Source of the DNA: Cercis canadensis
Taxonomy: Eukaryota; Streptophyta; Magnoliopsida; Fabales; Fabaceae
Assembly (NCBI GenBank): GCA_003255065.1
Contig: QAOA01005690.1
Coordinates: 116,477 to 180,476 of the forward strand
Reading direction: 5' to 3'
Length of the DNA stretch: 64,000 bases
The notes under the pieces: generated by a model
Seen by the model: only the letters and a program-made list of their open reading frames with translations
Told to the model about the DNA's origin: nothing
Databases searched by the model: none
Translations under genes and position numbers: made by a program
Shown: piece after piece, positions 1 to 11,696 of the stretch
Position numbering within the stretch: position 1 is the stretch's first letter
Layout: each line of letters begins with the position of its first letter

Positions 1-36
<36 letters not shown>
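1..36. repeat. (AT)n microsatellite
   Basis: Uninterrupted AT dinucleotide run at the window edge; it may continue to the left. Confidence 0.95.
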
Positions 37-40
<4 letters not shown>

Positions 41-105
41 TTTTTTTATTTCACCTCACTCATTACAGTATTTCAACATAGAGCTAAATAATGCTCTCAA
101 ATTAC

Positions 106-255
106 AGCTCAATGGTTGAGTATTAAGTATTCTATCTTAGAAATCTGGTGCTTAAATCCCATTCAAATCCAGTGGGATGAGATTATGGGAGAGGAAAAAC
201 TACTTTTATTGTATAATCTCTAGTAAAAAAAAAAANAAAAAAAAAAAAAAAAAAA
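106..255 (+). mobile_element. SINE-like tRNA-derived repeat
   Basis: The 5' part has a tRNA A-box-like stretch (GCTCAATGGTTGAG). About 45 bases on is a degenerate B-box-like stretch (GGTGCTTAAATCCCATTC), then a short body and a tail of about 30 A residues broken by one N. This is the layout of plant tRNA-derived SINEs. No target duplication was confirmed, so the ends are approximate. Confidence 0.4.
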
Positions 256-289
256 TCATAGAGTTCTAGATAACATTGATATATGATGA

Positions 290-716
290 TTAAAGTTTTG
301 AGAAATTCGTTCCACACTTACTAGAGTACTTCACAAGACCAGGAATATGGACATTCATCATGTAATCTATCCAATTAATATCCTTTGGGTTAAAGCTAAA
401 TCCATTATCCATATCAGCAATATTCTTTGTTGTCATTCGTAATCCTTCTGCATTCTTGTCGTTGAAGCTATTAACAACAAAAGATTGAACGTAATCAATA
501 TAAGTAATTTAATATGGATTATATATGTAGCCTATCCTAGAAAAGAAAAAGAGTTATAAAATTAACTCTTAATATATACTGTTGTGTACTTACATGCCCT
601 GAAAGAAAGCACAAGGTTCGTAAAGTTTTGCCATTTGCATCACTCTTTTTATTTCTCCATAATTGGCAGTGTAAACATCCTGATGGGACTGGCGACATAC
701 TTGATTCTTTGTCTAT
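290..716 (-). pseudogene. Fatty acyl-CoA reductase (FAR) C-terminal relic
   Basis: Two minus-strand exons join cleanly. The upstream one (about 716 to 594) ends with a GTAAGT donor after a phase-2 codon, and the next (467 to 290) follows an AG acceptor and ends in TAA at 292-290. The joined reading gives the FAR-type tail: a 'LYEPCAFFQGIFNDKN' stretch, then 'INWIDYMMNVHIPGLVKY'. Plant FAR/male-sterility-like proteins reduce fatty acyl-CoA to fatty alcohols for waxes, sporopollenin or suberin. Only about 95 C-terminal residues are visible. An in-frame TAG near 713-715 precedes them, and no NAD-binding or catalytic domain lies in the window. Because the next sequence in the gene's 5' direction is a catalase pseudogene on the other strand, I read it as a gene relic. 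The family call rests on remembered motifs. Confidence 0.6.
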
Positions 717-913
717 TCATTATCTACAGCAAAAGTGTGTTGTGGTGACTAAATATAATTACTGTGCCAATTTAAATTTCTCTCTCTAATATAATTACTG
801 TTCCAATTTAAATCTCTCTCTCTCTTCTCTCCTCCTCTTATATCTAGAGCAATTATATATGATCTGGCTGTTTTGCAAGTATATATGATCTTATTCTTAC
901 CTTGTGAACTCAG

Positions 914-2912
914 GGAAACTATGATCTTGTGGGAAACAATTTTCCTGTCTTTTTCATCGGCGATGGAATGAAATTCCCAGACATGGTCCATGCTCTCAAA
1001 CCCAATCCTAAGTCTCACATCCAGGAGAACTGGAGGATCCTGGACTTCTTCTCCCACCATCCTGAAAGCCTGCACATGTTCACCTTCTTATTTGATGATT
1101 TGGGTGTCCCACAAGATTACAGGCATATAGACGGTTCAGGTGTTAACACATATAGCCTAATCAACAAGGCTGGGAAAGCACACTGTGAAATTTCACTGGA
1201 AGCCAACCTGTGGTGTTAAGTGTTTGTTGGAGGAAGAGGCCATTAGGGTTGGAGGAGCCAACCACAGTCATGCCACTCAAGATCTTTATGACTCAATTGC
1301 AGCTGGAAACTATCCTGAGTGGAAACTCTACATCCAGACTATTGATCCTGACCATGGAGACAGATTTGACTTTGACCCACTTGATGTCACCAAGACTTGG
1401 CCTGAGGACATTTTGCCCCTACAGCCAGTTGGCCGATTGGTCTTGAATAAGAACATTGATAACTTCTTTGCTGAGAATGAACAACTTGCATTTTGCCCTG
1501 CCATTGTGGTTCCTGGCGTGTACTACTCAGATGATAAGTTGCTCCAAACTCGTATCTTTTCGTATACTGATACACAGAGGCACAGACTTGGCCCAAATTA
1601 TCTGCAGCTTCCTGCGAATGCTCCCAAGTGCTCTCATCACAACAATCACCATGAGGGTTTCATGAATTTTATGCACAGGGATGAAGAGGTAAATTAATAG
1701 TTTTATTCTTTGATAGCTATTTTTTTTTTGTTTTGTTACAAAAGAGCACAATGCGCTGGGCAATGGGGAAGGGAGTACCCAGAATAGAAATTTTTGATAG
1801 TTTTGTCATTTGTATAAAAAGATGGTTCTCATATTAACTACCTAGTGCCACTACATTTTTCGAATTCATGCTTATTGTATCTTAATGAGATATTGCAACT
1901 TATGTCTTGCCATCAATACTACTTCTAATGAAATCTATTCTGCTTAGGTCAATTACTTCCCTTCGAGGTATGATCCTGTTCGCAATGCAGAAAGGGTCCC
2001 CATTCCTCCTGCTATCTACACTGGAAGGCGTGAAAAGGTAGGTTAGTTTTAATTAATTGCATAATGTGAATGTGGAACATCCTTGGCCAATGAATCCACC
2101 AGCCATGTGATACAATTTAGAATACATTTGTCTATCTCAGCATAGTTTTGTCTTTGTAACCATATGATTTTAGGAAAACTTATTGAACGATAAAAAACAG
2201 TGCTTTTCATTCGACAGTTTCTGTTCTTCTGATTGAGCTGGTCAAACATAATAACATTATTGAGCAGAGAAAAATATGAAAACTTATATACTAAGTAAAT
2301 AGACAAAATAACCAACAACAAAAAAAGAAGAAGTAAGAAGACAAAAATAGTATGGACAGCTACATAGGAAAGTAAAATGCTTCTATGTTGTTAGTCGAGC
2401 CTCAATTAATAGAATGGTTGAATGATTTTTATATTTAGTATTAAAGCTGCTTGTGTTAGGGCAAGAATGTGTGAGTGACTTTTGTTTGGTGCAGAGCGTA
2501 ATTGAGAAGGAGAACAACTTCAAGCAACCTGGAGAGAGATCCCGATCCTGGGCAACTGACAGGTTCGTGCTGTTAAACTACAGATATGTTGATGTCAAAT
2601 ATATTTGATGTCTAACATTGGAGGTTTTGTCTGCTGTTTTTTTATTTCGTTCCAGGCAAGATAGATTTGTCCGCCGATGGGTTGAGGCTATATCTGATCC
2701 ACCTGTCACCCATGAGATCCGCAGCATCTGGATATCATACTGGTCTCAGGTGAGACTTGCTATACCTTAGCTAATTTGTCACTGTAGGAACTATAGGGTC
2801 GAAAGTGTAAAATAGATATGTACTTATGTTGTTCAATGTTATTGGTGCACAGGCTGACCGATCTCTTGGTCAGAAGATAGCATCACATCTGAATTTGAGA
2901 CCAAGCATCTAA
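914..2912 (+). pseudogene. CAT-like: Catalase pseudogene (5'-truncated, frameshifted)
   Basis: Exons 914-1688, 1948-2037, 2495-2562, 2656-2749 and 2853-2912 all have GT/AG borders and give a plant catalase from the '[14 protein letters not shown]' region to the C-terminal 'LNLRPSI'. Catalase breaks down H2O2 in peroxisomes. The first exon(s), about 130 residues with the catalytic His and the distal heme pocket, are missing. The sequence upstream of the acceptor at 913 is unrelated. Two bases are lost at 1184-1185, after an 'INKAGKAH' stretch, shifting the frame. The conserved Arg of 'FFIRDG' is Gly here. The heme-ligand Tyr region ('[16 protein letters not shown]') remains. Introns are kept, so this is a duplicated gene, not a retrocopy. 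A sequencing error could explain the frameshift but not the missing 5' end. Confidence 0.9.
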
Positions 2913-3433
2913 ACGTGGCTTCAACCGTGAACGTTACCAAGAGTTGCAGATGAGCTAAGAGTTTGATAAGGATGTTAGTGACTCGGAAGGATTAAAAATC
3001 CTTTGATTGCAGTATTATGTTGTATCCATGTATGCAACTTCTTGACCTATTTTTAGTTAATAAATGACATTTGTATGTGCTAGTTCTTTATTTCGCTTCT
3101 TGAGCTGGTTGCACTGTCATTTAAACTTAATAATTGCATGTTGCCGATGGCTTTGTTGTGTGGTTAGGATAAATCGTAAGCATATTATCACGTCATGGGC
3201 TGGTTGGGTGAATCAGAACCCAACCTAATATTTGCAGTGGTCAGCACCAACCAAGTGCCTTGATGTTAGTTGAATTGCAGCATATATTTGAATAATAAAC
3301 CACGTCACACAGAAAATTTGAACATAAAACATAACAAGAGGTTTAAAAGTCTAAATTGGACAAACTTCATTTTTAATTCTGGCATTCCTTTTTTTCCTCT
3401 TGAAAATAGGATAATAATTCCAAAGTTGTGAAA
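2913..3433. other. Intergenic, no gene seen
   Basis: Downstream sequence of the catalase pseudogene. AATAAA-like signals near 3058 could be its old polyadenylation region. I see no coding potential. Confidence 0.6.
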
Positions 3434-3848
3434 AATACATGTTGTATTTTTAACTATTTGAGTCAATTCCATCATTCCAAAAATTATTTACGAATAAAAA
3501 ATTATGATCACTATGTCACTCAAACATAACGTCTACTAACTAAACTCTATCTCCAACAAAATTACGGAAGGTACAGATGACCCATTAAAAAAACTTTAAA
3601 AAGAAAAGATACCATAAGTATCATTATACTAATAACTTCTNAATACATGTTGTATTTTTAATTATTTGAGTCAATTCCATCATTCCAAAAATTATTTACG
3701 AATAAAAAATTATGATCACTATGTCACTCAAACATAACGTCTACTAATTAAACTCTATCTCCAACAAAATTACGGAAGGTACAGATGACCCATTAAAAAA
3801 ACTTTAAAAAGAAAAGATACCATAAGTATCATTATACTAATAACTTCT
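3434..3848. repeat. 207-bp direct duplication flanking an N
   Basis: 3434-3640 and 3642-3848 are the same sequence apart from two C/T differences that I can see, and they are separated by the single N at 3641. The exact abutment on a gap character suggests an unmerged contig overlap or two haplotypes placed in series, not a biological tandem repeat. Confidence 0.9.
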
Positions 3849-6242
3849 GAAGGATTCTCTCATACGAAAATAAATTATACTAAATTGGTTTAGTGGATCT
3901 TCTCGTAGAAATGAATTTGAGGAAAAAAAACAAAAGAAAAAGATCCTGGCCAAAAGTTGATGTCATGTGAATGTATATATAATAAAAAGGAAAAAAATCA
4001 ACAAAAGTTTACTTGAGTGAAAGGAATTTTGGTCGCTTAAACAAGTGGTTTTGAGTTTAAACTTTTGTGGATACAACAAACTTTTTTTGAAAAAAGTCTC
4101 TGCTTTAATAGCGCTCAACCATATTTCAAAAAATTAGTTATAAGCAATGCTTGAAAATATTTTAAGAAAAAAAAAAAGAAAAATATTTCATCCACACACC
4201 ATAATATGCAAATCAAACCATATTCATATAATTATATGTCTTGTTTCTGTCAATCGTAATTGAATGACGGAATCAATATGGAACCGTACACCTAAAAAAA
4301 ACAAAAAGTCAATGCGGAGCTTTCTGCCCCCTACTCCGTTGACATTTTAAATTTGTTAGTATTCTAATTATTATTATTATTATTTGGGAGAAGTATTGTT
4401 AAATATCTTAAAATAAATAAATACTATCAAATTCACTATTAATACAAAGTCAGGTTGTGAGAAAAACTGCAAATCACACAATCACTACACTTTTATGTTT
4501 AATGTTTAATGCAAGCATATACATGGTTAATTACCAATTAACTTTATAATTACCATCCATACCAATAATAATGACACAATTACTACTGAAAAAAATAATT
4601 TTGGTATGGAATAAAAATTAAGAAATGACACTAAAGTGTAAATATTTATTATTTGAAATTGTTGAAAATTCCTTGCCTTTTCAATTGAATTGGCCGACAA
4701 GTGATAAAGTGTAAAGAGTAAAGTATAGCAAACAAAAGACAAGGATGACGCCATTAGGGGTGAGGTTTTGACAATATAAGTGTTTTAGCTGGAGAATACA
4801 CAGAGAGACAGAATCCAGCGGTCCCAAACGAGCGTGCACCACAAATTCTCTTTCATTTTATTATATTTTATGGCAGTTTCGGCTAAGCAACCAGGAAAAA
4901 AAAAAACAGAAAAAAAGAAATTGCAGAGTCAAGCATCTAACTTGTGGCAAATTAAGGTAGGAACGAGAGGTAGTGGGGCTCCAACTTTCTTTTACCCACT
5001 CTGCAAGAGGAAGGATTCTGATTCCAGCGAATAAATAAATATAAAAAGAAGATAATAAAATAATAAGGAATGGTGTCCAACAAAGCAACATCAATATTCA
5101 ATAATAGCATCAGCAAAGGATGATGGCTCCTCTTGAATTTGATGTTTGCTTGTATGTTGAGCTCAGGTCAGGCTCCGGCTCCGGTTCAGGGCTGGTTGAC
5201 TTCACTTGGAGATTTCCGATGCCAAATGGCGGTTGTGTGGAGTCACACTCACACTGATAACTTAAAAGCAGAGTATCTTCTCTTTTATTTTCCTCTTGTT
5301 AGCTTGAATCATGGTATCATCGTCATCGCCGTCCAGCGTTGGGTTGGGTAGGAGGCATTGATTACTACACTCCTCACTCCCACAGTACAACGCTGGGGGA
5401 TAATCACGAAGGTTCTTCCTCCTCCTATTTTTTCTCTTTTGCCTCCTCCTCTTCCTCCTTCCTTAGACACTTCCTTTTCTATTTTTGGGCGCAGTCCGCA
5501 ACATAATAAAACTATGACATAATAAAATAATAATAAAACCCACCCCCACTTGGGTATCTTGAAGAATCTTTACAAGACAAGCTATTCGTATTCATTTTCT
5601 CTCTTTGTGGGTGGGCTGGATTCCTTTTCTTCACGGTTAACCTGGTTTCTCTCTTTTCCAATAGAGGAAAACAGAAAAATAGACGATTTATTAAGGAGGA
5701 ACATATCTGGGAAGTGGAATCTTGAATTTCACTTCAGTAAAGTGTATATTGAGTGACAGTATTGGGAGAATCTAGCATAAATGGGTATCATTTTGATGGT
5801 GCGACTCTTTCCCTTTTGATTTTGCTTCGTGAATTTTTATTGCATCCTTAATGAATAAGTGAGCTTTCATTAGGGAGTTTTTTTCTATTCTATAAGGAAG
5901 GAATCGGGATTGGCTTCTGTTTGTAATTTATCAATGATTCGGCTCTGCTCTCCTACTTTGACTCGCATCCAATTTGTAGGAGAAAAAGGAATGACCTAAT
6001 CATGGTGTTGTACTTTGTTCCTCTGATATTTTCCTTTGGCATTTGGTATTTGATAATTTCCCCCTCACACATGTTGTTCTTTCCATATCTTTACTGATGA
6101 TCTTGACAACTTTGGACAGGGCAAGGTTCCAAGACTGAAGACTGTAACTACTTAAAGCTTACCACTTTTGGCAAACCACCCAAATTGGATCTGTTTAGGA
6201 CCTGAAATTTCTGCTTCTCAGGGGAAGTGAAGAAGCACCATC
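3849..6242. other. Intergenic and likely leader of the NIN-like gene
   Basis: AT-rich up to about 4750, then mixed composition with pyrimidine-rich runs (5400-5480) that look like promoter or 5' leader of the gene starting at 6243. Short ORFs at 4834-5034, 5133-5351 and 5550-5756 resemble no protein I know. I could not fix a TATA box or transcription start. An AG at 6118-6119 just before GGGCAAGG may be a leader-intron acceptor. Confidence 0.4.
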
Positions 6243-9200
6243 ATGGGAGATGGTGCTGCGCCGCCTGGTACCTTGCTGGAAGCTCCACCTGAGTCTTCCA
6301 TGGATTTCGACTACATGGATGAACTTTTCTTAGATGGATGCTGGTTGGAAACCACAACAGAGGGATCTGATTTCCTGCTGCAAACTCCTTCTACTTGTAA
6401 TCCCCTATTTGACCCTTCATTTTCATGGCCTGTCTTGGAAACTAATGGGGTTTTGAGCTTAAGCCCATCTCACAATGGAAATCAAGAAGAAAGGCAAAGT
6501 CCCTTGTTTAATGAATCCCAGGAAACTCCTTTCAATGCTCAACCGGTTAGCCAAGACATAAGTAATACTGAAGGAAGTTGTAGTCAGTCTGAATTTCATT
6601 CGTTTGATGGTTCTGAAGTGGTCAGAAGATGGTGGATTCAACCCACACCCACGTCTAATCCAGGCCCTGCATCTTCTGTAATGGAGAGACTAATTAGGGC
6701 ACTTGTGTATATCAAAGATTTCAGTAGAGACAAAGATGTGCTTGTACAAATATGGATGCCAGTTACTAGAGGGGGTAGGCAGATTCTAACAACTAATGAC
6801 CTTCCTTTCTCGCTTGGAAGCACCTGTCCAAATCTTACAAAATACAGAGAAATCTCTGAGAAGTATCAGTTTTCAGCTGAGGGTGAGTCCAAGGTGTTGG
6901 TGGCAGGATTGCCAGGTCGAGTTTTTAGGGGGAAGGTTCCTGAGTGGACTCCTGATGTTCGATTTTTCAGAAGAGATGAATACCCACGAGTTGACCATGC
7001 TCAAGAGTATGATGTGCGTGGAACTTTAGCTCTTCCTGTCTTTGAGCAAGGTAGCAGGACTTGCTTGGGTGTTATTGAGGTTGTCATGACTACCCAGCAG
7101 ATCAAGTATCGTTCCCAACTTGAAAGTGTTTGCAAAGTACTTGAGGTTTTTCTCTTTGCTTATTCATTTCCAATAAATATTTTTGAATGTTTTCAATATC
7201 TACTGTTTTAATCATAAATTTATATGGCATGGGGCTTCTCTTTTTCCAAACACCACTCTTATCGGTCAAATATAAAAAGCTTATCCAAACTTGAATTTAT
7301 CTCAGTTCAATGACTGGAGGAAAGTTATTAACTTGCAGGCTGTTGATCTTAGAAGTTCTGAAATTTCAAGTATTCAGAATGTGAAGGTAAAAGGACAATC
7401 ATGTTAAAGAAGATTTTATTGAACTTGCAATCTCAATTTCCTCATGAAAATTGGTTTTGGTTTTAGGAGGCATGCTACGAGTCCTATGAAGCTGCATTAC
7501 CCGAGATCCAGGAGGTGTTACGATGTGCATGTGAAATGCACAAATTACCATTAGCTCAAACCTGGGTCCCATGCATCCAACAAAGCAAAGAGGGCTGCCG
7601 GCATTCAAATGATAATTATTTACATTGTATTTCTCCCGTGGATCATGCTTGCTATGTTGGTGATCCCAGTGTACAGGCTTTTCATGAGGCTTGCTCCGAG
7701 CATCACTTGTTAAAAGGTCAAGGCGTTGCCGGAGGAGCTTTTATGACCAATCAACCATGCTTCTCAGCAGACATAACCTCCATGGGCAAGACAGAGTATC
7801 CACTGTCTCACCATGCAAGACTGTTTAGATTGCGGGCTGCTGTTGCTATACGTCTGCGAAGCATCCATAGTAGTAGAGATGATTTTGTCCTAGAGTTTTT
7901 CTTGCCCCTGGATTGCAATGATGGTGAAGAACACAAGAAGATGCTTACTTCATTGTCCATGATTATACAACGGGTTTGCCATAGCTTACGGGTCATAAGC
8001 AATAACGAATTAGAGAAGGAGACTAGGTTATTAGTTGATGAAGTGATTGCACCTGCGGATAGTGTATCTGGTAGGACTGCAACTTGGATGGATCTCCGAC
8101 AGAGTGGGACGGTTGCCTCATTGCGCACTGCAGAAAAATCAAGTGAAACAATTAGAAAATTTTCTGAATTAAGCCAGCAACAACAAGACTCTACTTTTGA
8201 TGAGGGTAGCTCGTCAAGTGTGGGTATAAGTAAAACGGGGGAGAAAAGACGGACTAAAGCAGAGAAAACTATCACCCTGCAAGTTCTTCGGCAATATTTT
8301 GCTGGAAGCCTAAAAGATGCTGCAAAAAATATTGGCGGTAAGCTTTATATTGAAGCATGTTTCCATATGATATTTTTTCCCAGCATATGCGAATACTCAA
8401 AATACTGGGTTTGTTGTAGTGCAGTTGTGTATGCTTTTTTATTATTATTTTTAATCAGTAATTTTACTACCAACTCTGACTGCATTCCTAGATAGTAACT
8501 TATTAAATGCACAAGAGCAGCTGCAAGTGTTTTATTTGGTAATTTTAGTTTGCATAGTCTACCAGAAATCGTTTATTGAAACCATCCTCAAATTAATTTT
8601 TCCAGTTTGTACAACAACTTTGAAAAGGATCTGTCGGCAACATGGGATAAAGCGTTGGCCTTCTCGAAAGATCAAAAAGGTGGGTCACTCGTTACAAAAA
8701 CTTCAACTTGTGATCGATTCAGTTCAAGGTGGTTCTGCTGCTTTTCAAATAGATTCATTCTACTCAAACTTTGCGGAACTAGCGTCTCCAAATTTGTCAG
8801 GAACTAGCCTATTGTCAGCTGCAAAGCAAAATGATAATCCAAATCCATCAACCACAGAGCCCGAACCTGGAATGTTAAGCCCATCAAAATCTCCTTGTTC
8901 TTCATGCAGTCAGAGTTCCTTTTCAAGCCATTCCTGTTCCAGCATTTCGGAGCAACATCACCTCACACTCACACAGAATGTAGCCAGTAGCAAAGATCCT
9001 ATGGTTGGAGAAGATTGCAGTGATGGTGTGTTGAAGAGGGTAAGAAGTGAAGCAGAGCTAAAAGGGTCAAGTCTAGATGGAGTAAAGGTCTTGCCAAGAT
9101 CCCAAAGCCAGGAAGCACTTGGTCAACACCCAAAAAATCAGTTTCTCCGGCCCCGCACTCACCGAGTGGCTCAAAAGGAGGATGCTTACAGAGTAAAAGT

Positions 9201-9462
9201 CACATACGGAGATGAGAAAACCCGGTTTCGGATGCCAAAGAATTTTGGTTATCAAGATCTATCGGGAGAAATTTCGAGGCGATTTAACATCAATGATATG
9301 AGCAAATTCGATATCAAGTATTTGGACGACGACTCTGAGTGGGTATTACTAACATGTGCTGCTGATTTAGAGGAGTGTATTGATGTTTGTCATTCTTCTC
9401 AGACCCGTACAATCAAACTCTCTCTCCGTGTTTCTAATCATTGTATGAGAAGAAGATGGTAA
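6243..9462 (+). CDS. NIN-like protein (NLP) transcription factor
   Basis: Exons 6243-7145, 7339-7386, 7467-8337 and 8606-9462 join in frame to 892 codons, normal for NLPs. NLPs are nuclear regulators of nitrate-responsive genes. The conserved N-terminal region (start motif '[19 protein letters not shown]') leads into a GAF-like region. The RWP-RK DNA-binding domain lies at about 580-632, with RWPSRK at 624-629, split by intron 3 inside 'NIGVCTTT'. A Ser-rich linker follows, then a PB1 domain from about 802 with its basic start ('[16 protein letters not shown]') and acidic OPCA motif ('[19 protein letters not shown]'). The N terminus looks most like the NLP4/NLP5 group, from memory. The start is the ATG at 6243, followed directly by conserved sequence. 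No stop, frameshift or bad splice site was found, so it looks functional. Confidence 0.93.
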
Positions 9463-10530
9463 TGGCGCTTCATAATTGTATACTATAAGGTGGTTTGTCA
9501 AGTATGCCACTTTGACATGGGGGTTTCTAGTTTAAAAGGATGATTCTTTATATAAAGGAAATTACTACACATATGTATACATAAAATGTCCAGAGGTTCC
9601 AATACTTTGAAGCAATGAGTAGAGGTAAATTGATCTGAATAATATAATTTTGTAAATTAATTACGAAAAATAGATATTTTTTAAATTATTTACGTAAAAG
9701 AAATAATTTTAATTATTTTAATATCTGTCGTACTGAAGAGTAAACACTTAGCGTGTATGTGAAGAAAACACCATAAAAGACATTTTCAACTCGCGTGAGC
9801 ACTGTTAAAAATAGTTTCTCAAACATGCTTTTCAAAAAATGAAGACAGGTAAAGCGTTTTCCATTTGGAAACGCTGTACCTCCTACGGCGTGAACCTTAT
9901 TACGCTGGTGTTCTTGCAAAATTGGTTTAGTTCCCAGAATACAGAAATAGAAGTTTATTCGTTGTAGGAGAAAGCTATGCCGGTATCTCTTTGATTTCTA
10001 ACTTGTGTGTTTCTTCATGGAACTTGGAAATCGATAAAATTTCAGAGATATGGACCCACCCATGACTGTATTTTTAATTATTTATCATTAGGTCACTATG
10101 TTCCTCAACTGGCTGAACTCATGCTTCAATTCAAATTAGGTCATTAGGTCACCAGAGATATGGACCCATGATTCTTCAAATTTATAAATAGACAAAGAAA
10201 AACACAATAATAAGGACTTAGTATGAGAATACAAATCATAATTAATTGACATATAACAGGTTAACCCTTTTTTTTTTAAAAAAAAAAAAACAAACAAGTT
10301 AACGAAATATACACCAATCCATCCATAAAGTAATTTTTATCACAAAATCTACGAATTTTGCCACATGGCTGAAACTAAATTCTAGGAGATTTGACACAAA
10401 TATTACAGTATATAAAAGTATTTACTTAAATGTAACAAATTTTAAAGTATTTATACAAATATTACACTTTTTAAAAATTTAAAAAAAAAAAAAACATTTG
10501 AGAGCACGTGGAATCCACCAGACACGCCGT
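9463..10530. other. Intergenic between NLP and TNL cluster
   Basis: The 3' flank of the NLP gene, then AT-rich sequence. The phrase CAGAGATATGGACCCA occurs twice, near 10045 and 10153, next to related 'AGGTCA' text, suggesting a small local duplication. No coding sequence recognised. Confidence 0.5.
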
Positions 10531-10930
10531 GATGGGATAGGTAAACCATTGCCTAACGTCCCTCAAGTATTGGTCCATGTTTGATGGGATTACCCCATAT
10601 ACACCAGGTATTAACTATTAAGTACTCCTATAGTATTATATTATCTCAACATAAGTGGGTAATTTTAATGAATTTTTTGCACTAGTTTTAACGCCTTCCG
10701 CAAAAGCGTGTGAACGCCTCGCCATATACTGCAGACGTGTTCCCAGAGAAACGACACAAACTCTACTTCACATTGCTATTGTGCTACAGTGCTACCAGTA
10801 GAGGATTCACTTTCTTCTTGCGATTGTTACTTTGTCTGCAAATAGCCAGTGAGCTTGTTATTCAATTCATTGATTCCGGGTAACTTTTTAGTTGATAAAT
10901 TTATTAGATGTCTTTCTCTTACTCCTGAAA
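10531..10930 (+). promoter_or_regulatory. Duplicated TNL promoter region (copy of 13458-13850)
   Basis: About 400 bp match the sequence immediately upstream of TNL-2, including the same 'AACGCCTTCCGCAAAAGCG' and 'TGCAGACGTGTTCCCAGAG' blocks, with few differences. The match stops at 10930, well before any TIR start codon. This marks 10531-12716 as a degenerate duplicate of the TNL-2 gene start. Confidence 0.85.
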
Positions 10931-11696
10931 GACATCTAATAAATCCATGAACTATTCCAACAATGAGATTTGTATTAGAATAAATCCATTCAACATTGAA
11001 ACTTTATAAAAAAAACGAGCTACATCAATCTCCTAACAATAAGAGTTTAGCTACTCATAATTAAATCAGAGAAAAGCAGAAGAATAAAGTTCATGCAGAA
11101 AGAAAGTCGGTTCCCGGTGGTGAATCCGTGCTCCAATCCTTGCAATTCACACTTTGTTCTCCTTTTCTTTACTCTGTGATGGCTCTCCCCAATTTTTGTC
11201 CATTTTGTTCCTTTTATAGGTAGGTTAGAATAGGAGAAAAAAGTGAGATGACACGTTAGAGAGCGAAGCCAGCGCTGGGTGCTGCAATTCTAGCGCTGAG
11301 CGCTGGACAGACTGAGAAGTTGCATTGCAATGCTAGATGGCTGGCGCTGGGCGCTGATGGGCCAGCGCTAAACACTAGCTTGCTTGAGAGAATGACTGTC
11401 TCAGCCATGCTGGCGCTGAGCGCTGCGATGCTGGCTAGTCCGAGAGCTTTTCTTCAACTTGATTCTTTACACAAAGTCCCCAACTTCCATCCCCCAATGC
11501 TCTAACCTGCAAAAACACTAAGAAGAGACTATGAATGAACTAGAAACATACTAAAAAGTCTAATATAAGAGAATGACACTAACTAAATCTACTAAATAAC
11601 TAGACAAAACGGCTCACATTCATGCATAACTAACCTAAGAACTACCTAACTTAAGCATGTTTAGAGCTATAATAATTCTATTTCATAGAATTATCA
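10931..11696. other. Inserted segment with GCGCTG repeats
   Basis: This segment replaces the 5' part of the TIR exon in TNL-1; no matching sequence lies between promoter and TIR exon in TNL-2. It starts with a 14-bp snap-back: GACATCTAATAAAT at 10931 is the reverse complement of ATTTATTAGATGTC just upstream (10899-10912). Between 11270 and 11440 GCGCTG occurs seven times and GCGCTA once, three times as GCGCTGRGCGCTG pairs, in an otherwise AT-rich area. No convincing ORF. It may be part of an LTR-element leader, but I could not find ends. Confidence 0.55.

Noticed and set aside
4834-5351. Short ORFs upstream of the NLP gene
   Set aside because: No conserved motif and no splice structure; more likely leader or promoter DNA.
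7808-8275. 155-codon minus-strand ORF
   Set aside because: Antisense to the NLP exon, which has clear conserved domains.
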